A stretch of 64,000 nucleotides of DNA. It comes from Proteles cristata cristata. Its lineage: Eukaryota > Chordata > Mammalia > Carnivora > Hyaenidae. Of this stretch, positions 48,290 to 60,963 are shown piece by piece. The number at the start of each line of letters is the position of its first letter. The stretch's first letter is position 1. Location of the stretch: positions 1,248,001 through 1,312,000 of the forward strand of contig JAESUZ010000771.1 in assembly GCA_017311185.1 (NCBI GenBank), read 5' to 3'. The translations under genes and the position numbers were made by a program. A model generated the notes under the pieces. It worked only from the letters and a program-made list of their open reading frames with translations. It searched no databases and was not told the origin of the DNA.

Positions 48290-48405
48290 CTGGTTGTCTT
48301 GTGAACAAGCCAGGCTTCGTGTTGACCGTGAAGCTGCTCGAGATATGCCAGCTCGATTCCTTTCTCCTCTTCCCTGGCCCTGTGGTGTAGTCTCTCCCAG
48401 CAAAC
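48290..48405 (-). CDS. DGUOK: DGUOK exon 5 (codons 198-236), LID region
   Basis: This 116-nt exon reads [20 protein letters not shown] then [18 protein letters not shown] plus two bases of the next codon. RAREEEKG is the arginine-rich LID that closes over the phosphate donor in dNK-family kinases, and [10 protein letters not shown] is the following conserved helix (Glu227 present). The acceptor is CTTTTAG at 48407-48406 and the donor is GTAAGC at 48289. The segment VCWERLHHR differs from human VCLKRLYQR at four places, while the LID itself is identical. Confidence 0.97.
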
Positions 48406-50861
48406 CTAAAAGACAATCCCCAGGCCCCGCTGAGCTCCTGTGTTATCCTAGCTGTGATGATGCAGTCCTCAGGGGTTCTCAGACTCAACTCGTGTCTATC
48501 CTGAGAACAAGAAGCCATGACTCTGCTTCTACTGTCTGATTTTCTTATTCAGTCACAGGTTAATGGCAGGCTTCACCCACCCGTCTTTTTCCTCCTCTCA
48601 ATCCCATCCAGGAAGTCCCTAAATTCTCTTTAATCTCTCTCGCCTCTGCCCTAGTCAGGTCCTCATCGCCTCTCACCCGAATGGTGGCAAGAGCCTTCTG
48701 GCTCTCTGCTTTCTGGAGGCGGTGAGGTGCATGGAAACAGCACAGGCCTTCAAGTCAGACAATCCAAGATTCAGTTCCGGTCTTTGCCTTGTACTAGTGG
48801 TACGATCTCTGTGGGTTTCCCTTTCCTCCCCTCCACTCAACCCACTGGGGATTGTGAGGACTCACCAAGATCAGGTACGTCAAGTTCCTGGCCAAAGCTG
48901 TTCTCTCCTCTCAGCGAGACCCCTCCACCCACCCTTCCTGAGTGCTGCAAGAGAATGGTGGCGCGTTCCCTGCTGCGAAGACTTCCCGGGCTCCGTGCCG
49001 CCTATAGCTATAGAGCCCCAGGCTCAAGGAAGCATGAGGAGCATCATATTTACAAGATGGAACATCTGAAACACGCCTTTCATATCCTTTCACTCAATGA
49101 CTCTGGAGCAGAATGCAAACTCTGCATAGGTCAAATATAAAACAATGAAGTTAAAAAAAAAAAAAGTGAGGCTTCAAACTAACTCTCCTTCCCTCCTCCC
49201 TTTTTCCAGAGAGTGCATGATTCCATTCTGCCTTCATCTACCTGGTAGAAAAGTCTGAAACACACTGGCTCAGAGAATGTCTTCCTCTCCTTTACCTGTC
49301 ACATGGCCCATACCCGGTCCTGGGCGGCCCTCCCAGCCCTGCTCATCCTTAGCACCTCCCTGGACTCAGTGCATTAGCCAGATGGGGCTAGCATGACAGG
49401 CCATGGTCTTTACCACCTTGAGACTTTTGCCCCAAATGTTTGTTTTGCCTGACTGCTTTCCTTCCTGTCTCCACCTGGCAAACATTTCATCATACAATGT
49501 CATCTGTCCTGGGAAGAACAGGTGCAGTAACCCATTGATCTAGGACTACCCTCTTTCAAACACTTAAAAAGCTTTATCCCAAATGCAAACTTTAGCCTCA
49601 AATGAAGCACACAATATTCCCAAAGACACAGAGGGTCCTTGCTGTTTCCCTCTCATTCCACCTCTCCTCTAAGGAGACGAAGTCATGTAAACACATTTCA
49701 TTTATGAGCTTATGTCCAACTTTTCAAACTGATTAACAGAGGCAGATCTGACACGTTAATACTTCTAGCACTTATTCCTTCTGGACAATCTTTCCCCCTA
49801 ATCAATTATCATCCCAGACTCAGATGAAGTCCTCGTCCTTGGGATTTTATAATTTATTTCGATAGTAAGTAAGACAACATGTAGAACAGTGAATCAGGTG
49901 CTAAACTGTGAGGTTCGGATCTGCCTTCAGTGGAGCAGTTCAGATAAGGGAGGGAGCGGCTGTGCCCTCCTCCCAGGAGGCGGCTGCGGTTCCCCCCTTC
50001 CTTCTGGTACCAGCTCCTGAGCACCGCTCAGAGAGCTGGCACTGTGCCAGGCCCTGGGGAAACACAGGCCGCCAGTGGCATGTCAGCTGTCTCAGGCGAC
50101 AGAGGAAAGCGTGTGCGGGGAGCTCTGAGAGCACAGCGCCTGGGAGTCAGAGTCCGTCTCGTTCAGGGCTGAGCGCCGGGCCGGCACAGCCAGTGGTCAG
50201 TGAGGTATCTGTCGCCTGCCTTCGTTCGCCGTGTGCATTTCTGCCCTAGTCTCCGGGCCCCGTTAGCCTTGTCCGCCCGCGTTCGTCTTCTCCATTTCCA
50301 CTCCCTTCACCATGAACCTGCTTTCTTCTTCCTCTACACCCCACTCTCACAGCTGATGGCTTCCCCTTGTTCTCCCCCCTTCCCCGTCACACCGCTTTAC
50401 ACCCCGACTTCTAGCTGCCCAGGTCTCGATACCACCAGCAACCCACGGTTAATTCTGTATACTTTCAGAAATATTCTATGCATATACACATTCTTACCTA
50501 CACTTTTTTAAAAAAACACCATATCCATAAAAGGTGTCCCACTACATCCTCTGTGCTAGCTTTTCTTCATTTAACAATGTCATGGAGACTGTTACATCAG
50601 TAGAGTGTTTTCCTATCTTTTTTATGGCTTTAGAGTTTTCCAATGTATAGATAGAACACAATACATTCAACTGATTCCTACTGATGACTACTTGGGTTGT
50701 TTCCAATAATCTGCTATTACAAACTCTGCTGTCTTGCCCATGAGCCATTGTGCCCATTTGGGAGCATATTTATGGAATAAATTCCAAGGAGCATGATTAA
50801 TAGGTTAACTCCTACTTTGAACATTTGGCAGAATTCTTGCTTTACTAGTATAGTTACAGCA

Positions 50862-50990
50862 ATTTTTTTTTAAGTAGGCTTCACACCCAGCACGGAGCCC
50901 AGTGCAGGACTTGAACTCATCACAGTAGGATCAAGAACTGAGATGAGACCAAGAGTCAGATGCTTAATCGACTGAGCCACCCAGGTGCCC
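50862..50990 (-). mobile_element. short SINEC copy
   Basis: T-tail, TAAGTAGGCTTCACACCCAG, GACTGAGCCACCCAGGTGCCC. Confidence 0.85.
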
Positions 50991-51821
50991 GTCAACAAAT
51001 TCTTTTTTAAAAAAGTCCTATACAAGTAGTGCTTTAGACCTGTGTCTCTTGATATCAGTCCTCATGGGGAGGACACATCTGAATGTGAGTAAGAAAGCCG
51101 GTGTAGCTGCAAACAGCAAGGGCGGATCCTCTTGCCGATTTGCCCACTTCACCAACCACCCCAGGAAGAGAGGCTGCTTGGACAACTGGACTGTGACTGC
51201 TAGTGGGTCTGGCCACTCTGCTTCCCAAGCCCATACCCGGGTGTCATGTGTACCACGCATTTCTGGCACACTATTTCCATGCTGCCGATGGTCCCTGGCA
51301 GGGCCTGGCTGGCTGCACTCCCTTCCGGATTCCATGGGGCTAGGTGGTGACACTGAGGCACAGACATTTCTCTTCTGTTTTTTTTAGGTAGGCTTGCTTG
51401 CTTTTTAGAAGTCAGGGCAGAGCAGGTAGAAAGGAGTGAAACACTCCACTTAGGTCCATCTCACATGCTCTAAACTCAATATTTCCCCAGGACTTTGTAC
51501 AGAGTATTGGGCACTGGCATGGCTTTTCATGCACAGATGTGTTCCCTTCTGTTCTCTTCCCTTGGATACAGCCACCTCTGAATCTCACAGGAGGGGTCAG
51601 GGGTGACTCTGGGGAAGGATATCAGCATTCCTGGGTCTCTGGCTCTAAAACTAACAAAAGGCCAGCAAAATCCACATCTACTCTTAAAGCTTTTCTGTTT
51701 TTTTCTACCATTACATTGCAAGAATCCTTCAAAGCCCCTCATTCTTTTTTTCAACAACCCCCCCTCATTCCACCCCTGCTGAAAGACCTTGGTTAGTCTC
51801 TCCACAAAGGTGTGTCACCCG

Positions 51822-51865
51822 CACCATCATCACCACCACCACCACCACCGCCGCCACCGTCATCA
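51822..51865. repeat. (CAC)n/(CAT)n trinucleotide tract
   Basis: CATCATCACCACCACCACCA and CCGCCGCCACCGTCATCAC, an imperfect triplet run inside DGUOK intron 4. Confidence 0.9.
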
Positions 51866-52781
51866 CTTCTCACAGTCATTCCAAGGGCACAAACAAGTGA
51901 GGAAGACTCCTGCTGGCCTTTTCTCCAGCTCCCCGCCTATCTTCTGACCCTGCTCGGTCTGCTGCTGGGCCTGCTGCTGTCCACAAGGCTCAGTCCCATC
52001 TCTAAAAGCGTGGCCTCTAGTCAGAAGGGAGCTTGCCTCCCAAGATTATGCAGTATATCTGGCATTTGACTTTATATTACATGTCTCAAAAGCTGAGAGT
52101 AACACAACGCTCAAAAAATACCTCCAGCCTTGACTCAGAATCCCACTCCAGATGAGCCCTTGGAGACCCCTAGTCTGAGCCACTGGATTTGACAGACAAG
52201 GACCCTTCCAGGGGAAAGGTGTCCAGGGGCTGTCCATGGTCGCTGCCAGCCAAAGATTCTCCTCCCTGGTGCTCCTTCCATGACATCACCCTGCTGCATG
52301 CTAGGCCAGCACCAGTGTCCAAGTCAGAGAATATAACTTCTGTAGTCCATCTGGACTTACCAGTGGCATCCTCAAGGATGGCAGCTATAAATTACGGTAG
52401 TATCAGGGTGAGGTGAGGAGACTCTCCACTGCCTCCCAGCATCCAATTCAGGCAGCCATCAAGACCACCCCAGACTATGATGGATGACCCAGCTGGAGGG
52501 AAGGAAAAGCTGAGACAACAGAGTACGGCTGACCCGGTCAGAGGAGCCAATCTGAAAACCCTGGGTGATAAAGACAATGCCCAATTTTCCCCATGCTGTT
52601 ACTACCTTGAGAGAGTCCCTTTCTATCAGTCATTTGCTTTAGCCATCTACTGCAGAAAGCTTTTGGGAAACAGGGTGCTCGATGCCAGAATGGGAGGGTA
52701 TTTACCCTCTAATCTCCATGCTCCTGATAATACCCATAACGTAATTTCTCCAACCAGAAAATCAGAGGTTGGAGACTGTCA

Positions 52782-53048
<267 letters not shown>

Positions 53049-53884
53049 TCAATAACCAACTTGTTCCACGTCTGTTCAAACCACTTAACCTTTCTAGCTC
53101 CTCATCAATCTTTAAGAAATCTGAATTCTTAACCTAGATCTCCTTCCTTGTCCAACAGTAAGATGGGAAAACAGCATCTAGACTTTAGAAGGCAAAAATC
53201 ACAGCTCTCCAACAGGATTGATCCACTAGGAGAAAAGGGGCACTGGGAAAGAATATCACTGGTCGCTAGCAATTTTCCCTGCTGGAAACCAGTCAGAACA
53301 TACGGCACATGGTGCATGAAAACTCAAACTTTTGAGAGTTCTTTATTATCGTAGCAAGCCTCCAAACAAACAGAAAACACCAGTCTAGGGCTTCTGAGTC
53401 TCCAGGCTATGGAGCCACCTCTCGTATAGCTAACGAGCGGAGAAGGAAACATACCGAAGTGGTGTCAGCTCTGCAGCAGGAAATGCAGGTCTTACAAACT
53501 GCAGTCTTACCAAGAGAGTAGACCTTCCCCCAAGCACACACAGGCTCTTCTTTACTTGCTTCCTCTGTCACTGAGCTTCTGATACAGGTACAGGAAAGCT
53601 AATCTAAGAATCAAACTAGCTTGCTCCTTGCTTACTTCCACAATGAAAGGAGCATCTGGTAAATAGGAAATCAGAGCTAACAAGAAACCTGCTGCTTCAG
53701 AAGGGTCAATTCTGCTTTCAAACCTCAGGCACATCTTGATACAAAACACAATTTACATCCTAAACTGTGAACACCAGTTTCTAAGGCAACGCTTAGCAAC
53801 TGGCCACTTCTGGGAAAATGAAATTCAGAGTCCTTGTGTACGAATGGCCCAGGGAAGTATACACCACAAAGCTGCAAGTGTTGG

Positions 53885-54080
53885 CGATTGAGAGAATGAG
53901 TGTCACATTCCTGAGTGTGAGCCTGGCCCCAAAATTCCTAAGCTGTGTTACCACGGGCAAGTCATCAAACTCCCTGAGCCATTTCTGCCTCTACACAAAG
54001 AGGTAACGGTAGAACTCAACTCAGAATTGTTGTTAGGACTGTCTGTAGTGCAGGTGCTTGGAGGAGTGGCTGTTGCATAG
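53885..54080 (+). repeat. MIR-like SINE relic
   Basis: GAGTGTGAGCCTGGCCCCAA, ACCACGGGCAAGTCATCAAA, CTCCCTGAGCCATTTCTGCC, ACAAAGAGGTAACGGTAGAA follow MIR order. Confidence 0.65.
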
Positions 54081-54539
54081 ACTTCACGACATCGTAGTCG
54101 TTACCAGCCTACATCTTCACTAGGCCATAAAGAAATGAACCTGGGAGCTCCCAGTGTGGAATGGTCTTGCTGAGGGCAACAAAAAGGTGACTTTTGTAAC
54201 TCAGTTTCTAAAAAATATTTTCAGCTTCTTCACAATTCAGAAATTAAAATTTTATAAAGAGAAAAGACATATCTTTTACAAGCCCTTTAAGGGGAGGGTC
54301 CTCATTTTTCTTGAGGATGAGCACCTATTTCTCCCCAGCTAGTGCTGACATGAAGAGAGGGAGAAGGCCGGGGTACAGAGAGCTCAGGGAGGGCATGTAG
54401 GTGCCCTAGAGAACAAGTGTGAGGACTCAGGCATCAGGGTCACTGTTCTAAAACCGCATGCTTTTGTTTCTTTTGACTCAAACAGGAAAGATTTAGGTTT
54501 CTTCCTCCCAGTCGTCCCCTCTCCCAAACAATCTGTGTT

Positions 54540-54700
54540 CCTCGTTGGAGACACACATCACACATACAAGCACGTGTGCAGTCTCAGAGTCCTGTTAGAG
54601 TACGCTCACCCTGAAGGAAGGGACTGGGTCTGCTTTGCTCACTGCTGCAGCCCCAGGATCCAGCCTGGTGTCTGGACATATAGGGATTTAATAAATCTGT
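54540..54700 (+). repeat. L2-like LINE 3' relic
   Basis: GAAGGAAGGGACTGGGTCTG, CTTTGCTCACTGCTGCAGCC, CCAGGATCCAGCCTGGTGTC resemble the L2 3' end. Confidence 0.45.
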
Positions 54701-55412
54701 ACTTGGGAATGCAAACTTGTGTAGCCACTGTGGAAAGCAGTATGGAGGTTCCTCAAAAAATTAAAAACAGAACTACCCTACAACCCAGCAACTGCACTAC
54801 TAGGTATTCATCCAAGGGATACAGATATGCTGTTTTGAAGGGGCATGTGCACCCCAATGTTTACAGCAGCACTATCAACAATAGCCGAAGTACGGAAAGA
54901 GCCCAAATGTCCATCGACAGATGAATGGATAAAGTAGATGTGGTATATACATATATATATACACATACACATACATACACACACACACAAACACACACAC
55001 ACACACACACACAATGGAGGATTACACACACACACAATGGAGGCAATCAAAAAGAATGAAATCTTGCCATTTGCAACTATGTGGATGGAACTGGAGGGTA
55101 TTATGCTAAGCAAAAGTACTCAGTCAGAGAAAGACAAATACCATATGACTTCACTCATATTAGGACTTTAAGATATAAAACAGATGAACATAAGGGAAGG
55201 GTAGCAAAAATAATATAAAAACAGGCAGAGGAACAAAACATAAGAGACTCTTAAATATGGAGAACAGAGGGTTACTGGACGGGTTGTGGGGGGGATGGGC
55301 TAAATGGATAAGGGGCATTAAGGAATCTAGTCCTGAAATTATTGTTGTACCATATGCTAACTAACTTGGATGTAAGTAAAAAATTAAATAATTAATTAAT
55401 AATAGTGAAAAA
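54701..55412 (+). mobile_element. carnivore L1 3' end with CA expansion
   Basis: ORF2 C-terminal and 3'UTR order is clear: AGTATGGAGGTTCCTCAAAA, CCAGCAACTGCACTACTAGG, ATAGCCGAAGTACGGAAAGA, GGATGGAACTGGAGGGTATT, GAGACTCTTAAATATGGAGA. A TATATACA/(CA)n tract replaces part of the ORF at 54946-55014, followed by a duplicated ACACACAATGGAGG. Not coding. Confidence 0.85.
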
Positions 55413-55459
55413 AGGAATACCTGGAAAAAAATCTGGGCTGAGCAAATGAATGAATGAAT

Positions 55460-55674
55460 TTTTTCAAAATGTTAATTTATTTTGAGAGAGAGAGAGAAAG
55501 AGCATGTACGTGAGCAGGGGAAGGGCAGAGGCAGAGGGAGAGAGAGAATCTCAAGCAGGCTCTGTATTGTCAGCACAGAGCCTGATGAGGGACTTGAATC
55601 CATGAACTATGAGATCATGACCTGAGCTGAAACCAAGAATTGGATGCCCAATCTACTGAGCCACCCAGGTGCCT
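55460..55674 (-). mobile_element. older SINEC SINE
   Basis: GA-rich body, CTACTGAGCCACCCAGGTGC end. Target CAAATGAATGA duplicated at 55443 and 55675. Confidence 0.9.
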
Positions 55675-55717
55675 CAAATGAATGAGTTCTTTAGCTAGGG
55701 GAAAGGGGAAAATACAC

Positions 55718-55763
55718 GGATGGATGGATGGATGGATGGATGGATGGATGGATGGATGGATGA

Positions 55764-55815
<52 letters not shown>
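55718..55815. repeat. compound tetranucleotide microsatellite (GATG)n(GATA)n
   Basis: About 10 GATG units followed by about 13 GATA units with a single GAAT junction. Confidence 0.97.
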
Positions 55816-55830
55816 GGGAAAGGGTCTGGG

Positions 55831-55955
55831 GGTACCTGGGTGCCTCAGTCAGTTGAGTGTCCATTTGACTCTTGATTTAAGCTCAGGTCATAATGCCAGG
55901 GTCGTGGGAGCAAGCCCCATGTCGGGCTTCACATTGATCGTGGGGGCTGCTTCAG

Positions 55956-56023
<68 letters not shown>

Positions 56024-56075
56024 TCCCCTCCCCCCCGCCCCGCTAACGCACACTCTCTAAAACAGAAAATTAAAA
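55831..56075 (+). mobile_element. older SINEC SINE with expanded (CT)n
   Basis: Head GGTACCTGGGTGCCTCAGTC, then a (CT)n run at 55959-56024 longer than the usual SINE body, and an A-rich tail. Confidence 0.9.
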
Positions 56076-56507
56076 AAGGGAAAAGGCCTAAGTTATCATC
56101 ACTATTAGAATGTAAACGGAATTATCTTTTCTATCTCAAAAATGCTCCCTCTGAAGAAAACATCTAGAACCTATAGCTGCCTATAGCAAAACCAATTCTC
56201 TTCTCTTTCTTTACAAGTAAATGTTAAGATCTTATAGCTTCTAAACAAAGTATTTCTTTTTTCTGAGGGGTCTCTCATAAGCCTACCTCATTATAGGGCT
56301 GGAAATCAAAAAACCCATGTTGAATATGTTTCCAAGCAACCAGGGCTATTATATGTAATTCACCTTCCCAGTCCAAGAGGCATGGCTTGGGAAAGGGGAG
56401 GGAAAAATATGTAATAGTATTACTTCCCAACAACTGAGAAGAACCAAAATCTAGAGCCCGATTACCTGTAATTCACATATTTAGCTTTTATAAAGGGTAG
56501 GCTCTCT

Positions 56508-56710
56508 TTTTTTTTTATTTTAATTTTTGAGAGAGAGAGAACGTAAATGGGGGAGGGCAGAGAGAGAGGGAGACAGAGAATCCAGAGAAAGCTCTAAACT
56601 CTGAGCTGTCAGTACAGAGCCCAACATGGGGCTCGAACCCATGAACCACCAAATCATGACCTGAGATGAAGTTGGATACTCAGCTGATGAAGCCACTCAG
56701 ATGCCTCTCA
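56508..56710 (-). mobile_element. older SINEC SINE
   Basis: T-tail, GA-rich body, GGGGCTCGAACCCATGAACC. Target GTAGGCTCTCT duplicated at 56497 and 56711. Confidence 0.92.
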
Positions 56711-56956
56711 GTAGGCTCTCTCTAGGGGTAGAGAAGGAACATGAAGCCCATATCTTGTACTGTTTTGCATATCTTGTATTGTTTTGAGATATTTAAAAAA
56801 ATTACATGACATTTACAAGTGTACCTGTAGGTTTTCCCCATAGGAGGCTTTATGGAACACTAAGAAGTAGAACTAGTTTGTCTAATTTGGAAGTAAATGA
56901 GTGACCATTTCTTACGTCTTAGGTAGTAAAGGGACAATGAAATGCAGCATTTTTCA

Positions 56957-57160
56957 GTGAGCCTGGGTGGCTCAGTCACTTAAGTGTCCGACTCTTGATT
57001 TCAGCTCAGGTTATGACCTCACCATTGTGAGACTGAGCCCCATGCTGGGCTCCTTACTGGGCATGAAGCCTGCTTGGGATTCTTTCTCTCTCTTCCTCTA
57101 CCACTTGTGCTCTCGCTCTCTCAAAAGAAATAAACTTCAACATTTTTTGAAAAAAAGGAA
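56957..57160 (+). mobile_element. older SINEC SINE
   Basis: GAGCCTGGGTGGCTCAGTCA head, AAGAAATAAACTTCAAC tail. GCATTTTTCA duplicated at 56946 and 57164. It lies 118 bp beyond the DGUOK exon 3 donor. Confidence 0.92.
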
Positions 57161-57278
57161 AACGCATTTTTCAAAGTACAATTTTCAAAAACCACGGCAG
57201 AGCGGGGTCTGAGCGAGAAGGGAAACCACACGGTGCCGAGCATGGGGCTCATGCCCAGCAGAGGGCTCGGAGGTTTAC

Positions 57279-57466
57279 CTGTCACTGTACACGGACCTCT
57301 CGAAGATCTGTACCGCCTTCTCGGACTGTGACTGTTTCTTGGGAAAGGGCTCCAGCTGTGCTTTCAGGCGGCTCATGAAAGAGCACGTCTGGAATGTGTA
57401 GGACCATCGTGCTGGTTCCTGGTACATCATATCCAGCAAGTTTCCAACCCTTTGGGCAGTGTAGGC
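57279..57466 (-). CDS. DGUOK: DGUOK exon 3 (codons 86-148)
   Basis: Deoxyguanosine kinase phosphorylates deoxyguanosine (also deoxyadenosine and deoxyinosine) in the mitochondrial matrix, the first step of purine dNTP salvage for mtDNA. This 188-nt exon reads [20 protein letters not shown], then [20 protein letters not shown], ending [11 protein letters not shown] with the last codon split. The FERSVYSDR motif holds the conserved ERS of the dNK family (R142 by human numbering). The acceptor is CCCTCTAG at 57468-57467 and the donor is GTAAAC from 57278. Length and phase equal those I recall for human c.256-443. The stretch [13 protein letters not shown] differs clearly from human PFPEKLLQARKPV. 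Exons 1-2 with the transit peptide and P-loop were not found before 64,000. Confidence 0.97.
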
Positions 57467-59300
57467 CTAGAGGGGAAGTTACAAAAGAGGAGAATTTCCT
57501 AGAAAGTATGTTTACTTCATGGTGTTTGCTCCCCACCCCCACAGTTTAATAATCAAGGAAAAATCTAAAAAGATACAATCAGAGCCCCCAGTTTATTCCA
57601 AGCTATATAAACACGGAAGAGGTTTCCCCACCTGATCAGGAGAGAATCTGCGAGGGAGAGGACATGCCACCCTCAGCACACCAGGGAAGAGCAGAAGCAC
57701 CACATGCAGCACGAGCGCATTCACCGACTGGTTTGTGGAGTCTGATGACAAGTTCAGTGCCAACCACTGCTTGGAATCAAATCTTTCCACTGTAACACTA
57801 TGTTGCCTCTCTCTTGAGCTTCCATCCCTGGCTTGTTCTTTCTAACACTTCAACCAAGGCAAGGAAGCAGCTGATTATTTGAAAATCCAGCAAACCAACC
57901 AAACAGAATTCTCTCTCTCTCTCTCTCTCTAAGAAGGGATTAAAACAACCAAGCAAGACCTTCCTCCTCTGTTCTAGAGGCGTTATGAAACCTATCTGAA
58001 GACTTGCTTACTTGGCATGTGCAGGTGGGAACATGGGTCAGATATTCAAGAGCCCTGATTCTTTCCTGGGCTCTGCCACTGACTCAGCACAAAACTGAGT
58101 TCTGTGCAAAGCACTTTGGCTCTGCATTCACCCAACCACTATTAGGGCCTGCATGGTGGAGGCGCTACCTGGGCTCCATGCTGTAAGGGGTATAAGAAAA
58201 CAAACCTAAGATTTATTTTCAGAGTTCACTATGTTGTTATCTCATTTAATCTTCACAACAGTTTCATGAAGAGGGCACTATTGTTAGGCTCATTTTCCTG
58301 AAAGGCAAGTCTACTCAGAAAGGTTAAGTAACTTATTTATCCAAGGTCTCAAGGTGACTAAGTGCTGATCAGGCTTCCTCTAACTTCATTCTAATGTTTC
58401 TCTATAGAAAGACAACCTTGCAAGTAAATGATACATGGAATTTCCACAGATGGAAATGGGGATTAAGAGAGCATTTGGGTGGAGAGAGGGGTTAGATAAC
58501 CATTAGTCGTCCAGTTTGGCTACGGAGCAACCCTAGCTTACACAGGAGGATCCCAGCCCTTTGAAAGGCTTCACCAGGAGCAACGCAGGTAGAGCAGAAT
58601 GGATCACACCATGTTTTCCCTTCTTTCAATCCTCCAACCTGCAAACAGCCAGCAGCCTCACGAACAGCTCCTGGTTAAGGGATGGAAGTAGAAGCAGAGG
58701 GCTGAACTAGAATCCACTTGAGTCCCTGATGGGGTCACTAGAAACTGTAGAGAGCCCTGGGGTCTGGCACAGTTAGCAGACTGCATGGAAGCCCGCTGGA
58801 TGGAATGCACTGCTGTGCGTACAGATGTATTGGTGGACTGGGTGGGAGCTATTCCACTAGCAAGCTTTGGGCTACCAAAGAGGCTGTTTCAGAACAAAAA
58901 ACTGTACGGGGCCTACACAATTTCTGAAAGAACCCATCTCAGCGACAGAACAAATGCAGACATCCCTTCAAACATATAAACAAAGAGAGAGACAATAATT
59001 GGATACAGAAATATTCAGCAATTCAAAAGGAGAAAACCAGTGTGTGCGCTCAGGATAAGCAGCCTCTTAGGAGACAGAGCTGTTGCCAGAAACAAAAGAA
59101 AAGAGAACAATCTCAATGAGGGTTAAGGGATTGTCACATTGATAAAAACAGGCGGTCATAAAAAAAAATAAAAAGGAAAATATGAAAAGAACATTCTTAG
59201 AGGAGAAAAACGAAATTGCCCAAACAAAGCACTCAATGAAGACAGTAACTAGCACACCACACTGTATACTTACTGCAGTAAACCTGATTAGGGAATCAGC
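57467..59300. other. DGUOK intron 2 (exon-proximal part)
   Basis: Mostly unique DNA with a (CT)9-type run at 57911-57929 and a MIR relic at 58210-58390. DGUOK exon 2 (P-loop region) was looked for and not seen. Confidence 0.55.
58210..58390 (+). repeat. MIR-like SINE relic
   Basis: CATTTAATCTTCACAACAGT, GGCTCATTTTCCTGAAAGGC, GGTTAAGTAACTTATTTATC, CAAGGTCTCAAGGTGAC follow MIR order. Confidence 0.65.
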
Positions 59301-60539
59301 TCAAGAAACTGTCCTTAAACCAAAAGGAAAAAAAAAAAAAGCCAGAAAATTATGACACAAATGCAGGCTAGAAGGAAGAGCTCCAGTGTACATTGTCATA
59401 TATGGTAGGGCACTTTTTGCCTTTCCTGTCTGTGCTCTGGAAAGACAGATCAGGATGTCGCTTGTGTGGATGTCGCTTGAGTTCCGACCTTACAGTTAAT
59501 ATAATTTTGTATCAAACAACTTTCTAAACAAGACTTTTATATCACAACTTTCCAAACTTTTCCAAACAGGTACTCCATAGTACCTGTAGCTCAGACAAAG
59601 CTACCTAGGGAAATGATTTTCGTTCTTATGAGACAATAGTCCAACACAGAGAGGGGAAAAGCTACCCCCAACAAAGAGAGGAGCACAGGAAGACTCCTCC
59701 TCATAAGGTGTGTGTCTCCCTCTCATCAGGTTTCACTGTCACTGAGAGTTGCTGTCTAATAGAAACATGTAGTATCTCTAGGTATTAACAGTTTAAACCA
59801 TGGGACAATTAGAAGTTACAGTAAGAAGGAACTGATCGATAGAAAAGCTAAAACTAAGAACTCAAAGAAAATCTCTGAGATGTGAGACTTTCCACCAGAG
59901 AAATTTACTGAGTACCAGAAGAGATTTCATACATATTTATGTATATAGCTTTCATAAACATAAACACACACACACACTCACTCACAGCTGGACCTCTCAG
60001 GCCAAAATGTCGACAATTCATTAAAAAAAAACACCCACAAACCTAATGAGGGGGAATCACATAAATTACTTATTAAAAAAAGGATCAGAACTATATAACA
60101 TACTTCTCAACAACAGAAACTACCTTTTATATTGCAGAGCAAAAAAAAAGATATTTTTAGACAAGCAATCACTCAGAAATTATACCACCCACACACCCCG
60201 TCTGAAAAACAATCTCTAAAATATATTTCAACCAACTGAAAAATTAAGAAATGGGAAGATGTGGTAACGAGAAAACAGTGGTCAGTGATCAACCAGTAGA
60301 ACTGAGTGAAATATAATTAAGAAACTATTAATTTAAATGGCTATGAAACTGAATGCCAAACTTCTATCATTAAAAGAGAAATTTCACAATGTAGAAGCAA
60401 CCAGCATCTACAAAATTTCAGAAAATTTCAACATATCTAGAGAAGAAGGTAAAAAGTAGGAAAGTTTTGTTCTGGTTTGTTTTTCCCCTTCACGGAGACT
60501 TGACTAACATTGAAATATAGGTTTAAACATGTACACTTT
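59300..60539 (+). repeat. A-rich, probably old LINE-derived sequence
   Basis: Low-complexity A-rich sequence. TCTCAACAACAGAAACTACC and GATATTTTTAGACAAGCAAT recall old L1 segments, but the match is loose. No gene was seen. Confidence 0.35.
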
Positions 60540-60704
60540 TATGTTTATATATTTGGGGGGGGGGTGCAGAGAAAGGTAGACAGAGGATCTGAAGCAGGCT
60601 CTACACTGACTGCAGACAGCCCGATACAGGGCTAGAACTCATGAGTCGTCAGATCATGACTGGAGCCACAGTCGGATGCTTAACTGACTAAGCCACCCAG
60701 GCTC
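60540..60704 (-). mobile_element. older SINEC SINE
   Basis: G-run at 60556-60564, GATCTGAAGCAGGCTCTACA, CTGACTAAGCCACCCAGGCTC end. Confidence 0.88.
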
Positions 60705-60724
60705 GGTAGCACATGTACATTTTA

Positions 60725-60947
60725 TTTTATTTTTTAAAATATTTTTATTTATTTCTGGGAGAGAGAGAGAAAGCGTGAACAGGGGAGGGTCAGAGAGAGA
60801 GAGGGAGACATAGACTCTGAAATAGGCTCCAGGCTCTGAGCTTGGCAGTCAGCACAGAGCCTGAAGTGGGGCTCGAACCCACGAACCGCGAGATCATGAC
60901 CTAAGCGAAAGTCGGACGCTTAACCGACTAAGCCACCCAGGCGCCCC
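60725..60947 (-). mobile_element. young SINEC SINE
   Basis: Reverse near-consensus copy ending GCCACCCAGGCGCCCC. Perfect 16-bp target duplication GCACATGTACATTTTA at 60709-60724 and 60948-60963. Confidence 0.97.
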
Positions 60948-60963
60948 GCACATGTACATTTTA

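Noticed and set aside
55718..55815. Regular short repeats as a CRISPR array
   Set aside because: Pure tetranucleotide tandem repeats without spacers, in a mammalian intron.
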